Shown: positions 1-9,370, counted from the first letter of the stretch. The stretch is DNA of 64,000 nt from Devosia sp. (GCF_028290435.1 NZ_JAQGJV010000076.1:22431-86430); one strand, 5' to 3'. The notes: generated by a model not told the origin, from the sequence alone. Made by a program: numbers and translations.

Positions 1-300
1 GACCGCATCGGGGTGATGTATTCGGGCGAACTGGTTGAGGTCGCGGCGGCGTCCTCGATCCTGACGGCGCCGCAGCATCCCTATACGCGGGCGCTGGGCA
101 ATTCGTTTCCGCCGCTGACCGGGCCGCGGCAGCGGCTGGAGGGGATCGCTGGCTCGCCGCCAGATTTGCGCGCGCTACCGCAAGGCTGCCGGTTTTCGCC
201 GCGTTGCCAGCATGCCATGGCGGTGTGCGCAGAGGTGGCGCCGGAGCTTCGTTATTATCCGCAAAGCGAGGGGCAGGCCGCATGTCACTTGCTGCAGTAG
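1..300 (+). CDS. Peptide ABC transporter ATP-binding protein, C-terminal fragment (5' end outside window)
   Basis: The reading frame is open from the first base, so the gene starts before the window. The visible 99 residues are the end of a dipeptide/oligopeptide (DppD/OppD type) ATPase: the strand after the H-loop (VMYSGELVE), the PHPYT-like segment (QHPYTRAL) and the C-terminal oligopeptide-transporter domain with GCRFSPRC, whose cysteines are typical of this family. The next gene starts 19 bases before this one stops and encodes the partner ATPase, so the two form the DppD/DppF-like pair that powers peptide uptake at the inner membrane. The nucleotide-binding motifs lie outside the window. 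The substrate cannot be told from this part. Confidence 0.88.
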   Translation, partial: DRIGVMYSGELVEVAAASSILTAPQHPYTRALGNSFPPLTGPRQRLEGIAGSPPDLRALPQGCRFSPRCQHAMAVCAEVAPELRYYPQSEGQAACHLLQ

Positions 301-1292
301 AATTGGACACGCCGGTGATGCCGGCCGGCCGGACCGTGGTCGAAATGGACAATGTCACCGCCGAATTCGTGCTGGGTGGCGCGTTCTTCGGGCAGGTGGT
401 GTTGCGGGCGCTATCGGGCGTGTCACTGAAGCTGGTGAGCGGGCGGGCACTGGCGCTGGTGGGCGAGTCGGGTTCGGGCAAGAGCACCTGCGCGCGGATG
501 CTGGCGCGGGTCTATTCGCCGCAGCGTGGCAGGATCACCTTCGAGGGCGAGGATATTTCGGCGTTCAAGGGGCGGCGGCTCGATCAATATCGCAGCGACG
601 TGCAGATGGTGTTCCAGGACCCGTTCGGCTCGCTCAATCCGGTGCAGACTATCGGCTATCATCTGGAGCGGCCGATCCGGCTGCACCGGCCCGACCTGCG
701 CGGGGCGGCGGTCAACGAGGAAATGCTGGCGCTGTTGGATCGGGTGGGCTTGAAGCCGGCGGCGGATTATCTGGCGCGGCGGCCCCATGAACTTTCGGGC
801 GGGCAGCGCCAGCGGGTTGCCATTGCGCGGGCGCTGTCGGTACAGCCGGTGGTGCTGTTGGCGGACGAGCCGACCTCGATGCTCGACGTATCGGTGCGGC
901 TGGGGATTTTGAACCTGCTGGAAGACATGAAGGTGCAACGCAACCTCGCGGCGCTCTACATCACCCATGACATCGCCACGGCGCGGTATTTTGCCGAGGA
1001 TACGGCGGTGCTCTATGCCGGCCATCTGGTGGAGCAGGGACCGAGCGAGGAGATTACCGAGCGGCCCCAGCATCCCTATACGCAATTGCTGATCGAGGCC
1101 GTGCCGAACCCGGCGCGCAAAATTTCCACCACGCGGACACGGCGGGCCACGGATATTCCGCTGTGGACCAACAAAAGTGTCGGCTGTCCATTCGTGTCGC
1201 GCTGCCCGCGCGTCACCGCCATCTGCAAGCAGGTGATGCCCGATCCGGTCTTTGTCGGCGCGGCCCATAGCGTGCGGTGTCATCATATCTGA
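282..1292 (+). CDS. Peptide ABC transporter ATP-binding protein (DppF/OppF type)
   Basis: A 336-residue ATPase that energises peptide import. Walker A (GESGSGKST, near residue 61), Q-loop (VFQDPFGSLNP), ABC signature (LSGGQRQRVAIARAL, near 171) and Walker B (LLADEPTSMLD, near 192) are all present. The C-terminal oligopeptide domain shows QHPYTQLL and a cysteine cluster (CPFVSRCP). I chose the ATG at 282, which overlaps the preceding ATPase by 19 bases. A longer reading from 204 would add 26 residues with no family resemblance. Permease and binding-protein genes are presumably upstream, outside the window. Confidence 0.93.
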   Translation: MSLAAVELDTPVMPAGRTVVEMDNVTAEFVLGGAFFGQVVLRALSGVSLKLVSGRALALVGESGSGKSTCARMLARVYSPQRGRITFEGEDISAFKGRRLDQYRSDVQMVFQDPFGSLNPVQTIGYHLERPIRLHRPDLRGAAVNEEMLALLDRVGLKPAADYLARRPHELSGGQRQRVAIARALSVQPVVLLADEPTSMLDVSVRLGILNLLEDMKVQRNLAALYITHDIATARYFAEDTAVLYAGHLVEQGPSEEITERPQHPYTQLLIEAVPNPARKISTTRTRRATDIPLWTNKSVGCPFVSRCPRVTAICKQVMPDPVFVGAAHSVRCHHI

Positions 1293-1309
1293 ATGCATAG
1301 GAGCCTAGT

Positions 1310-1777
1310 GTGACTGACCTTCTGGTCCGCCTTTACGACCTGCCCGTGTTCGAAGCCGAAGCGCGCGTTGCCGCCGCCGGTATCGTCGTGCGGCGCGCGA
1401 TCGCGCCCGAGGCGCATGTGGTGCTGGCGTGGATAGCCAAACATTTTGGACCGGCCTGGGTATCGGAGGCGACACATGGCCTGGCGCTGGCGCCGATCAC
1501 GGTGTGGATCGCGGTGCGCGACGGCAAGATGGTTGGTTTTGCCTGCCATGATACCTCGGCCAAGGGCTTTTTTGGTCCCACCGGGGTGGATGAAGCCGAG
1601 CGCGGTCAGGGCATTGGGGAGGCGCTGTTGATCGCAACGCTCAAGGGCATGCGCGAAGCCGGCTACGGCTACGCGGTGATCGGCGATCCGGGTCCGGTGG
1701 CGTTTTATCAGAAGCGGCTGGATGCCATGGACATCCCGAAGTCCAAGCCGGGGGTGTATGCGGGGATGTTGCGCTAG
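1310..1777 (+). CDS. GNAT family N-acetyltransferase
   Basis: A 155-residue protein with the GNAT acetyl-CoA binding loop, ERGQGIGEALL, near residue 101, preceded by a beta strand holding GFFGPTGVDE. The N-terminal 30 residues look like a small extra segment before the GNAT fold. It starts at GTG 1310, with a GGAG-like stretch at 1300-1303. It follows the peptide transporter by 17 bases and may be cotranscribed with it. Its stop overlaps the convergent TerC gene by four bases. The acetyl acceptor is unknown. Confidence 0.85.
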   Translation: MTDLLVRLYDLPVFEAEARVAAAGIVVRRAIAPEAHVVLAWIAKHFGPAWVSEATHGLALAPITVWIAVRDGKMVGFACHDTSAKGFFGPTGVDEAERGQGIGEALLIATLKGMREAGYGYAVIGDPGPVAFYQKRLDAMDIPKSKPGVYAGMLR

Positions 1778-2406
1778 CCCTTGAGCAGCGGAATATCCGG
1801 CAAAGTATGCCCCATCAACTGGTCGGCGCCTTCATACAGCATGGTGACGGCGACGTAGACGATGATCAAGAGGCCGATCCAGGCAATCCAGCGATAACGA
1901 TCCAGAATCCTGGCGACGAGGCTGGCGGCTAGACCCATCAAGACCACCGAGAGCACGAGGCCGAATACGAGAGCCGCGATGTTGTGTTTGGCGGCACCGG
2001 CGACGGCCAGAACGTTGTCGAGCGACATCGACACGTCGGCGATGATGATCTGGGTGACAGCCTGGCGCAGGGTTTTACGCGGAAGGCGGGCGATTTCCTC
2101 AGCCGTCGGATGCTCGGCCTGGTCCTGCGCGCGCAGTTCCTCGTACATTTTCCAGCAGACCCAGAGCAGCAGCAGGCCGCCGACCAGTTGCAGGCCGGGA
2201 ACGGCGAGCAATTGGGTCGCCAGCAGCGCAAAGCCGATGCGGATCACGGTGGCAGCGGCGATGCCGGCCAGGATCGCCTTGGAGCGCAATTCGGGCGCCA
2301 GGGTCGCCGCCGCCATGCCGATAACAACGACATTGTCGCCCGAGAGCACGACATTGATGGTGATGATTTCGAGATAGGCGGAGATGGTGGCGGCGTCGAA
2401 AAGCAT
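1774..2406 (-). CDS. TerC family integral membrane protein
   Basis: A 210-residue membrane protein of the TerC/YjbE superfamily, which is linked to metal ion (manganese or tellurite related) homeostasis. The family hallmarks are visible: SGDNVVVIGM near residue 22 in the first membrane helix and DVSMSLDNVLAVAG near residue 100, each with the conserved Asp-Asn pair within a helix. About six to seven hydrophobic segments are seen. I chose ATG 2406; the longer reading to 2466 adds a charged Arg/Pro-rich stretch that does not fit. It stands alone between a convergent GNAT gene and an SDR gene. The exact ion is not known from sequence. Confidence 0.88.
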   Translation of the reverse strand: MLFDAATISAYLEIITINVVLSGDNVVVIGMAAATLAPELRSKAILAGIAAATVIRIGFALLATQLLAVPGLQLVGGLLLLWVCWKMYEELRAQDQAEHPTAEEIARLPRKTLRQAVTQIIIADVSMSLDNVLAVAGAAKHNIAALVFGLVLSVVLMGLAASLVARILDRYRWIAWIGLLIIVYVAVTMLYEGADQLMGHTLPDIPLLKG

Positions 2407-2521
2407 CAACAATGTTCCAGGGCCGGGCCGGTGATCAGGCCAATTCCTGACGCGGGATCGTAGCAAGAATTGCGGGGTCGTAGACCTAGCCGATAGTGCT
2501 ATGGCGCAACAACTGCCACGG

Positions 2522-3298
2522 CTACGGCATCAACTGGCCGCCATTGACCTCGATGGTCTGGCCGATGATGTAGCCGGACAGGGCCGCGGACGCCAGGAAC
2601 AGGAACGTGCCGAGGCAATCCTCGGCGGTGCCGACACGGCCCTGTGGGATGGTGGCCAGCATGGCCTGCATCTGCGCCTCGGTGGAGTAGCGTTCGTGGA
2701 ATGGGGTATCGATGACGCCGGGCGCTACCGCATTGACGCGGATGCCGTGGGCGATGAGTTCCTTGGCCATGCCGCGGGTGACGTTGGAGACGAAGGCTTT
2801 GGACGAGCCATAAATGCCCGCGCCGTTGCTGGCGCCATTGCGGGCGGCGATCGAGGTGGTGTTGATGATGAAGCCGCCGTGCTGGCGCTTCAAATGCGGG
2901 ATGGCGGCGGTGCAAGCGGCCAGCACTGAGCGGCCGTTGAGGTCCATCACCGCGTCGTAATGGGCGTCGGTCATGTCCTCATATTTGACGCGGGCCACCA
3001 TGCCGCCGGCATTGTTGATCAGCCCGTCGAGGCGGCCGAACTTTTGCGCAGTTTCGTCGACGGCGCGGGCCATTCCGCTGGAATGATTGGCGTCGGCCTT
3101 GATCAACACGACCGTGCCGCCGGCCGCTTCGATGTCTCTCGCGACCGCATTGGCAGCGTCACTGCTGGAATTGTAATGCAGGCCAACCAGCGCGCCTTGG
3201 GCGGCGAAGCCACGCGCCAGCGCGGCGCCTATGCCGGTGGAGGCGCCGGTGATGAGTACGGCCTTGCCGGCGAGATCTGGAATAGTGAGCGTAGTCAT
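2522..3298 (-). CDS. SDR family NAD(P)-dependent oxidoreductase
   Basis: A 258-residue classical short-chain dehydrogenase/reductase. The cofactor-binding glycine motif TGASTGIG is at residues 17-24, the structural NNAG motif follows (LINNAGG), and the catalytic Ser plus YGSSK (YxxxK) are near residue 160. The C-terminal EVNGGQLMP is typical. ATG 3298 was chosen because the Rossmann strand starts 11 residues later. It lies 52 bases downstream of an aldo/keto reductase on the same strand, so the two may be cotranscribed. The sugar transporter further upstream suggests a sugar or polyol substrate, which is an inference. Confidence 0.9.
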   Translation of the reverse strand: MTTLTIPDLAGKAVLITGASTGIGAALARGFAAQGALVGLHYNSSSDAANAVARDIEAAGGTVVLIKADANHSSGMARAVDETAQKFGRLDGLINNAGGMVARVKYEDMTDAHYDAVMDLNGRSVLAACTAAIPHLKRQHGGFIINTTSIAARNGASNGAGIYGSSKAFVSNVTRGMAKELIAHGIRVNAVAPGVIDTPFHERYSTEAQMQAMLATIPQGRVGTAEDCLGTFLFLASAALSGYIIGQTIEVNGGQLMP

Positions 3299-3350
3299 GG
3301 GACTGCCTTGTGATGGGGTGGGGCCGGACATGCGTCCGGCCCAATAAAGC

Positions 3351-4319
3351 CTAGAAGCCGGTGACGACCAAGGGCTTGTAGGGCGCTTCGAGCTTGGCGA
3401 TCTCGTCGGCGGTCAGCACCAGATCGACCGACGCCACGGCGTCTTCCAAATGGCTCATCTTGCTGACGCCGACGATGGGCGAGGTGACGTCCAGCTGGGC
3501 GAACACCCAGGCCATGGCGACCTGCGCCATCGGCACGCCGCGGGCCTTGGCGACGGCTTCGACCGCGTCGACGATGGGCTTGGCGTCGTCCTTTTCATAC
3601 ATCGACTTGTTGTAGCGGTCGGTGGTGGCGCGCTTCGTGGCAGCGCCCCAGGGGCGGGTGACTTTGCCACCGCCCAACGGGCTCCAAGGCAGGACGGCAA
3701 TGCCCTGGTCGTGGCAGAGGGGGAGCATTTCGCGCTGTTCCTCGCGATAGACTAGGCTGAGCTGGTCCTGCATGGAGACGAACTTGGTCCAGCCATGCGC
3801 GGCAGCGGCGTTCTGCAGCTTGGCGAATTGCCAAGCATACATGGAGGAGGCGCCGATGTAGCGGGCCTTGCCGGCGCGGACGACGTCATTGAGCGCTTCC
3901 ATGGTCTCTTCGACCGGGGTGAACGGATCGAAGCGGTGGATTTGGTAGAGGTCAACATAATCGGTGCCGAGGCGGCGCAGACTATTGTCAATTTCGGCCA
4001 TGATGGCGCCGCGCGACAGGCCCTGACCATTGGGGCCCGGACGCATGCGGCCGAACACCTTGGTGGCCAGTACGATCTCCTGGCGCGGCGCCAGTTCCTT
4101 GATCAGGGCGCCGGTGATTTCCTCGCTGGTGCCCTGGGCATAGACATTGGCGGTGTCGAAGAAGTTGATGCCCTCGTTCCAGGCGCGCTGGAACAGTGGG
4201 CGGGCTTCGTCGAGGCCGAGCACCCAGGGGCGTTCTTCCGTTACTTTGCCAAAGGACATGCAGCCCAAGCAGATGCGGCTGACTTCGAGGCCAGTGCGGC
4301 CAAGCCGAACGGTTTTCAT
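3351..4319 (-). CDS. Aldo/keto reductase (YajO-like)
   Basis: A 322-residue NADPH-dependent TIM-barrel oxidoreductase. The catalytic Asp and Tyr are in FFDTANVYAQGTSE, the Lys in LATKVFG and the His in YQIHRFD. The C-terminal cofactor loop IVGVSKMSHLED is in place. A purine-rich site (AAGGAAATTG on the coding strand) precedes ATG 4319. It is followed by the SDR gene and preceded by a terminator for the sugar ABC operon, so it probably has its own promoter in the 371-base gap. The substrate is unknown. Confidence 0.9.
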   Translation of the reverse strand: MKTVRLGRTGLEVSRICLGCMSFGKVTEERPWVLGLDEARPLFQRAWNEGINFFDTANVYAQGTSEEITGALIKELAPRQEIVLATKVFGRMRPGPNGQGLSRGAIMAEIDNSLRRLGTDYVDLYQIHRFDPFTPVEETMEALNDVVRAGKARYIGASSMYAWQFAKLQNAAAAHGWTKFVSMQDQLSLVYREEQREMLPLCHDQGIAVLPWSPLGGGKVTRPWGAATKRATTDRYNKSMYEKDDAKPIVDAVEAVAKARGVPMAQVAMAWVFAQLDVTSPIVGVSKMSHLEDAVASVDLVLTADEIAKLEAPYKPLVVTGF

Positions 4320-4690
4320 GGCAATTTCCTTTTGCGATGCGCCGGGCGGTCGCTGCCAGAGCAATATCTGGGCGGGGGAGCCGGCGCTGAATGAGATGGT
4401 GATGACCAATGGACGCGCGGGGAGGCGCGGCTGAAGGTTACACCGGGGTTTGGACGCGCGGCAACCCGATTATTGACATTTGTTCGCGAGGACGAGGCGT
4501 GGGGCGGTGGCCCGGCGGCGCCGGAGTGGAGCGCAGGGGTGCGGTTGGCGTGGCGGGCAGGCGTCGCGCGAGCAAAGCGGTCGCAGATCGGAGCGCAGTT
4601 CGAGCGAAGCTGGGAGCATTACATCGACGCATAAAAAAGGGCGCTCCGAGGAGCGCCCAGTGTTGGCCGTTGGGTGGCCGAAATTGTGGT
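4320..4690. other. Gap of 371 bases: leader of the aldo/keto reductase plus operon terminator
   Basis: No convincing gene is seen on either strand; the open frames lack ribosome binding sites and overlap each other. The right part holds the terminator of the sugar ABC operon (listed separately). The rest must contain the promoter of the aldo/keto reductase on the minus strand, but no clear -35/-10 pair stands out. Confidence 0.5.
4633..4658 (-). terminator. Rho-independent terminator of the CUT2 sugar ABC operon
   Basis: A perfect 9-base stem, GGGCGCTCC at 4639-4647 and GGAGCGCCC at 4650-4658, has a 2-base spacer. On the minus strand it is followed by six T residues (4638-4633). It lies 32 bases after the stop of the substrate-binding protein, the last gene of the operon. 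Confidence 0.9.
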
Positions 4691-5818
4691 TTACTGGCCG
4701 CCCCAGGCGGTGGGGTAGTTGGCCATGGCTTCGCAGCCGCACATCGCATAATGCAGCGGCGGCATTTTGGGGCTCACGAACTTATCGAGCGTTTCCATGG
4801 TGATGGCAGGCTGCGGCAGGATCCATTCCGGGCTGGGGACCGCTTCGCCCTTCAGCGTCTTGACGGCGGCGATGATCGCCGTGCGCCACTGATAGGTCGG
4901 GTAGGTGGGGGCAATGGCAGTCATGCCATTGGCCTGCCAGGTCTGCAGGTAATCCTGCTGGTCTTCGCCCACGAAGACCGGGATGGGGTAGCCGCCATCC
5001 TGGAAGGCTTCGACGGCTGCGACGGCAGTGGCGCCGGCATCCATCCACACGGCGTCGATGGTGCCGCGCTGCAGGTAATCCTCGACGATCGACTTGGTCT
5101 TGGCATTGTCGCCGTCGGTGAATTCGGCACCGACGATGTTGAGGCCTGCGTCTTCAAGCACGTGCTTGCCACCCGAATAGCGGGTTTCGAGCACGTCCAC
5201 GCCGGGCAGGATGCGCAGCATCAGCACATTGGCGCCCTTCTTGACGTTGGCGGCGATGAACTCGGCGCCCTGGATGCCGAAGCCGTAACCGCCGACCGGA
5301 TGCACGAAGGTGACCGGGCAATCGGTGTTAACGCCACGGTCGAAGACGATGACCGGCAGTACGGCGCAGGCTTTTTCGACGGCCGGCGTAAGGGCGGCAG
5401 TGGTGTTGGGCGAGACGATCAGGATCGAACACTTGCCGCCGGCGAGCAGGTCATCGATATCGGCGATCTGCTTGTCATCGGAGCCTTCGGCATCGACATG
5501 GACGAGTTCGCCGATTTCAGGATGCAGTGCAACTTCCTGCTGCAGATCGGTGAAGCCGACCACGCGCCAGGGGTTGTTCACGCCGGCATTGGAGAAGCAG
5601 ACCGTATAGGGGCCGTCCTTCTTGAACGAAGCGGTGTCCTTCATGCCATCGACAAGATACTGCTCCCAAGGCATGTCCGCCGGGCCCATCGGGGCGGTGG
5701 TCAGCAGGGTCTTCTGGCGGGCGAATTCGGCGGGATCGTCAAAATTGGGGGCTTGCGCGAACGCGGCCCCGGTCAGTGCCAGCCCGGCGGCGAGCGCCAG
5801 AGCCAAAATCTTCTTCAT
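4691..5818 (-). CDS. CUT2-type sugar ABC transporter substrate-binding protein
   Basis: A 375-residue periplasmic binding protein of the ribose/xylose-like class (type 1 fold). It has a clear signal peptide, MKKILALALAAGLALTGAAFA, with cleavage predicted after AFA. The first strand (VCFSNAGVNNPWR) and the hinge region VIVFDRGVNTD match the family. Unusually for an exported sugar receptor it has six cysteines, two in the C-terminal AMCGCEAM. ATG 5818 has an excellent GGGAGG site nine bases upstream. It is the last gene of the operon, after both permeases, and is set off by 77 bases with a small hairpin. The sugar is not known. Confidence 0.9.
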   Translation of the reverse strand: MKKILALALAAGLALTGAAFAQAPNFDDPAEFARQKTLLTTAPMGPADMPWEQYLVDGMKDTASFKKDGPYTVCFSNAGVNNPWRVVGFTDLQQEVALHPEIGELVHVDAEGSDDKQIADIDDLLAGGKCSILIVSPNTTAALTPAVEKACAVLPVIVFDRGVNTDCPVTFVHPVGGYGFGIQGAEFIAANVKKGANVLMLRILPGVDVLETRYSGGKHVLEDAGLNIVGAEFTDGDNAKTKSIVEDYLQRGTIDAVWMDAGATAVAAVEAFQDGGYPIPVFVGEDQQDYLQTWQANGMTAIAPTYPTYQWRTAIIAAVKTLKGEAVPSPEWILPQPAITMETLDKFVSPKMPPLHYAMCGCEAMANYPTAWGGQ

Positions 5819-5840
5819 GATAAAATCCTCCCTAGGGTTG

Positions 5841-5861
5841 CGGTCGTCGTTCGCGCGACCG
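5841..5861 (-). other. Intercistronic hairpin before the binding-protein gene
   Basis: CGGTCG (5841-5846) and CGACCG (5856-5861) form a short stem in the 77-base gap between the second permease and the binding-protein gene. No T-tract follows. Such stems often uncouple binding-protein expression from the membrane genes by protecting mRNA ends, but that is inference here. Confidence 0.35.
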
Positions 5862-5895
5862 GGTTGACCGGCTCGTGCGAATGCAGGATCGGGCA

Positions 5896-6882
5896 CTAGC
5901 GCCCGGTATGCTTGCGCCGTTGCATGGCCACGGCCACGGCGGCGATGAGAATGAGGCCCTGGACCACCTGCCGGATCGGCTGCGGCAGGCCCAGGAAATT
6001 GAGCAGGGTGAAAATGGCGTTGAGTGTCAGCGCGCCGGCGATGGCAGCCGGGACCGAGCCACGCCCGCCGAGCAATTGGGCGCCACCGAGCACGGCGGCG
6101 GTGATGGCCTGCAGCTCATAGCCGGTGCCCACGTCGGTCGAGACGCCGGCAAACCCGCCGAGCAGGATGCCTGCCGCGACGGCGCTGAGCGAGGAAACCA
6201 TGAAGGCCAGGATGCGGACGCGATTGACCGGCACGCCAGCCAGATTGGCGGCGCGCGGATTGTCGCCGATGGCGTGGATCATGCGGCCCAGATTGGTGCG
6301 ATGCATCAGCCAATAGAGCGCAAAGCCCAGCACGATCAGCACGATGAGGGCGACAGGCAGGATCCGGATCAGCGGCAGATCGGGGATGTTGAAGCGGCCG
6401 AAGAAGCGGAACTGGTCGGTGAGGTAGCCACGCGGCGAGCCGCCGGACCACATGAAGGCGACGCCGTTCAGCGTGATCATCATGCCCAGGGTGGCGATAA
6501 GGGACGGCACCTTGAGGTAGCAGACCACGAGCCCATTGATCAGGCCGACGCCGGCGCCGATGGCGAACATGGTGGCGATGACCCACCAGGTGGAGTTGGG
6601 ATCGTTGTTGGAGAGGATCGAGGAGCCGACCACCACGAGCGTGATGACCGAGCCGACCGAGAGATCAAAGCCACCCGAGACGATGACGTAGAGCTGCCCG
6701 GCGGCGAGGATCGCCAAAGGCGCGGCGCGCTTGAGGAAATTCATGTAGCCGGTGGGTTCGGCAAAGGCCGGGTTCATGACCACGATGGCGACGATTAGCG
6801 CGGCCAGCACGAAATAGACCGGGTTGATCTGCGGGAGCTGGCGCTTGCGCCTGTCGGCATGGGGCAGGGTCTGTTCGGTCAT
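5896..6882 (-). CDS. CUT2-type sugar ABC transporter permease
   Basis: A 328-residue inner-membrane permease of the RbsC/XylH class. Eight to ten hydrophobic segments are seen, and the family loop GVPVNRVRILAFMVSS precedes the region TAAVLGGAQLLGGRGSV, which contacts the ATPase. ATG 6882 overlaps the stop of the other permease by four bases (ATGA), which fixes the start within the operon. Two non-identical permeases suggest a heterodimeric channel with the ATPase at 7859-9370. Confidence 0.92.
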   Translation of the reverse strand: MTEQTLPHADRRKRQLPQINPVYFVLAALIVAIVVMNPAFAEPTGYMNFLKRAAPLAILAAGQLYVIVSGGFDLSVGSVITLVVVGSSILSNNDPNSTWWVIATMFAIGAGVGLINGLVVCYLKVPSLIATLGMMITLNGVAFMWSGGSPRGYLTDQFRFFGRFNIPDLPLIRILPVALIVLIVLGFALYWLMHRTNLGRMIHAIGDNPRAANLAGVPVNRVRILAFMVSSLSAVAAGILLGGFAGVSTDVGTGYELQAITAAVLGGAQLLGGRGSVPAAIAGALTLNAIFTLLNFLGLPQPIRQVVQGLILIAAVAVAMQRRKHTGR

Positions 6883-7862
6883 GCTACCAGCCTCTTGGAG
6901 CGCACGGCATAGAAGGCGACGGCTGCCACGATGATGATGCCGCGCAGCACCTGCTTGGCGAAGGCGTCGACGCCGGCCAGGTTGAAGATCGAGTCGATCA
7001 GGGAGAAGATGATGACTCCCGCCATGGTGCCCCAGATGCCGCCGCGGCCGCCGGCCAGGATGGTGCCGCCGATGACGACGACGGCGATGGATTCCAGATC
7101 GTAGACGCCATCGCTGCCGATCCACGGCGCGCCCGAGCGCAGACGGCTGGCGAGATAAAGCCCCGCCATGGCGGCGCAAAGACTGCACAGGATATGGGCG
7201 CCAATGGTGACGCGGGCGGTCTTGATGCCGGCCACGCGGGCCGCGTCCTTGTTGCCGCCGACCGCGTAGATATCGGAACCGAAGCGGGTGTGGCGCAGCA
7301 CGAACCAGGCGGCGACGGCCAGCAGGGCCAGGAAGATCAGGCTATAGGACAGGCTGCCAAAACCCCCATAGGCGAAGACCTGGAATTCGGGTGGGACGGA
7401 GCCGGCGAAATTGGACACGAAGGCCGACAGGCATCCCTGGATGATCAGGCTCATGCCCAGCGTGGCGATCAGCGGATTGACCTCGAGCCGGGTGATGATG
7501 AGTCCGTTGACGAGGCCGACCACAAGCCCAAGGGCGAGCGCGGCGACGATGGCCGGGATCACCATGGCGGGATTGCCGTTCATGATCACCGAAGTCAGCA
7601 CCGAGACGGCAGAGATGAGGCTGGCGACCGACAGGTCGATCGAGGCGACCAGGATGGCGAAGGTCTGGCCGACGGCAGTGATGCCCAGCGCGATGGAGCG
7701 GCCGAGCACGGAGATGAGGTTGTCCACGGTCAGGTACTGGGTCTGGCCGGTATAGAGCGCGATGGCGATGTAGGCGAGGAGGGCGATGGCCAGCAACAAA
7801 GCCGGTGCCCAGCGGTCGAAACGGAATGTCAGTTTTGGCCGGGTTGCGATGAGGTCGGTCAT
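6879..7862 (-). CDS. CUT2-type sugar ABC transporter permease
   Basis: A 327-residue RbsC-like permease, paralogous to its neighbour. Hallmarks are the ASIDLSVASLISAVS segment in the early helices, the loop YAVGGNKDAARVAGIKTARV and the late VIGGTILAGGRGGIWG. ATG 7862 overlaps the ATPase stop by four bases. It pairs with the adjacent permease and the double ATPase to form one importer. The substrate is unassigned. Confidence 0.92.
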   Translation of the reverse strand: MTDLIATRPKLTFRFDRWAPALLLAIALLAYIAIALYTGQTQYLTVDNLISVLGRSIALGITAVGQTFAILVASIDLSVASLISAVSVLTSVIMNGNPAMVIPAIVAALALGLVVGLVNGLIITRLEVNPLIATLGMSLIIQGCLSAFVSNFAGSVPPEFQVFAYGGFGSLSYSLIFLALLAVAAWFVLRHTRFGSDIYAVGGNKDAARVAGIKTARVTIGAHILCSLCAAMAGLYLASRLRSGAPWIGSDGVYDLESIAVVVIGGTILAGGRGGIWGTMAGVIIFSLIDSIFNLAGVDAFAKQVLRGIIIVAAVAFYAVRSKRLVA

Positions 7863-9370
7863 GCGGCCACCTCCGTCTCGCCGGTTGCCGCCAGCATGAG
7901 GTCGGTTTCGGCGGCGCCGTGGGGGAATTCGGCCACGATGCTGCCGGCGCGCATGACCAGAATCCGGTCAGCCGCGCCGATGACTTCGGGCAGGTCCGAG
8001 GAAATCATCATGATTGCGGTGCCGGCGCGGGCCAGATCACGCATCAGGTGGTAAATGCCGGCCTTGGCGTTGACGTCGATGCCGCGCGTGGGTTCGACGA
8101 AGATCAGCACTTTGGGTTTGAGCGCCAACCAGCGGGCGACCACGGCCTTCTGCTGGTTGCCACCGGAAAGGAACTTGATGTCCTGCTCATAGGAGGCGGC
8201 CTTGACCTGCATCTGGTCGAAGAGCGCGTCCATGCTGGAGAGGCTGGCATGAGCGTTGGATTTTTGCGTGCCGACCAGCGGCGCGAAGGCGCGGGCGGTG
8301 AGGAGGCCATTGTCGCGGACCGATTGCATCAGCACCAGGGCTTCGGCCTTGCGGTCGCCGGGGAGCAGGCCGATACCGCCGCGAATGGCGTCGCGCGGAT
8401 TGGCGAAGGCCGCATTGGCGCCGTTGAGGGTGACGGTGCCCGTCGTGAACGGCACCTGGCCGAACAGCGCCATGGCCAGGGCGACGCGGCCGGCGCCCTG
8501 GATGCCGGCAAAACCGACGATTTCACCGGCGCGCAGGTCGAGATCGATATGGCGCAGGAAGGCGTTGCCGCCATTGCGCACGCTCAGTACCGGGGCGCCG
8601 ATTTCGGCTTGCGTGGCGGGTGGGGCGTAATAATCGGCGATGTCGCGGCCCACCATGGCGCGGACGATGGCGTCGGGGGCTGGGGGCGTGTCGAAGTGGG
8701 CGGCGACTTCACCGTCCTTGAGCACGGTGACGCGGTCGGCGAGACGGGTGACTTCGCGCATGCGGTGGGTGATGTAGATGATCGCCGTGCCGCGCTCGCG
8801 CAGCTTGTCGACGGTGGCGAACAGCACTTCGCATTCGGCCTCGTTGAGGGCTGCGGTGGGCTCGTCCATCACCACGACGCGGGCGTCCAGAGAAATAGCC
8901 TTAGCGATTTCAACCATTTGCTGGGTGGCGACGTCGAGATCGGCGACCAGCGCATCGGGCGAAACGCGGGCGCCGGCGCCGAACAGGTCGAGCACGCGGC
9001 GGGTCTCGGAGCGCATGGCGGCATGGTCGAGCAAGAGGCCTTTGCGGGGTTCGCGGCCGAGAAAGATGTTTTGCGCCACGGTACGTTCGGGGAGCAGAGA
9101 GAATTCCTGGTAGATGACGGAGATGCCAGCACGCAGGGATTCGACCGGGTGCTTAAAGTTGGCGTTGGCGCCGTTGAGCACGATATTGCCGGCATCGGGG
9201 CGGTAGACGCCTGAGAGAATCTTGATCAGTGTCGACTTGCCGGCACCATTTTCTCCAACCAAAGCATGTACTTGGCCGGCATGGCAGGCGAAGCTGACAT
9301 CGTTGAGCGCTCGCACGCCGGGGAAGGATTTGGAGATGTGGGCCATGGCTATGACGGGTGCGTCGCTCAT
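7859..9370 (-). CDS. CUT2-type sugar ABC transporter ATP-binding protein (two nucleotide-binding domains)
   Basis: A 503-residue ATPase with two fused nucleotide-binding domains, as in RbsA/XylG. The first has Walker A GENGAGKST at residues 39-47 and Walker B VVMDEPTAAL. The second has the degenerate Walker A usual for this family (GIQGAGRVALA), a signature LSGGNQQK and VEPTRGIDVNAK. It overlaps the downstream permease and upstream isomerase genes by four bases each. Length and layout match the family, so it is expected to drive sugar uptake with both permeases. Confidence 0.93.
   Translation of the reverse strand: MSDAPVIAMAHISKSFPGVRALNDVSFACHAGQVHALVGENGAGKSTLIKILSGVYRPDAGNIVLNGANANFKHPVESLRAGISVIYQEFSLLPERTVAQNIFLGREPRKGLLLDHAAMRSETRRVLDLFGAGARVSPDALVADLDVATQQMVEIAKAISLDARVVVMDEPTAALNEAECEVLFATVDKLRERGTAIIYITHRMREVTRLADRVTVLKDGEVAAHFDTPPAPDAIVRAMVGRDIADYYAPPATQAEIGAPVLSVRNGGNAFLRHIDLDLRAGEIVGFAGIQGAGRVALAMALFGQVPFTTGTVTLNGANAAFANPRDAIRGGIGLLPGDRKAEALVLMQSVRDNGLLTARAFAPLVGTQKSNAHASLSSMDALFDQMQVKAASYEQDIKFLSGGNQQKAVVARWLALKPKVLIFVEPTRGIDVNAKAGIYHLMRDLARAGTAIMMISSDLPEVIGAADRILVMRAGSIVAEFPHGAAETDLMLAATGETEVAA

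Noticed and set aside
4438..4749. 103-codon frame in the gap before the sugar-binding gene
   Set aside because: Crosses the operon terminator, is Arg/Pro-rich and has no ribosome site.
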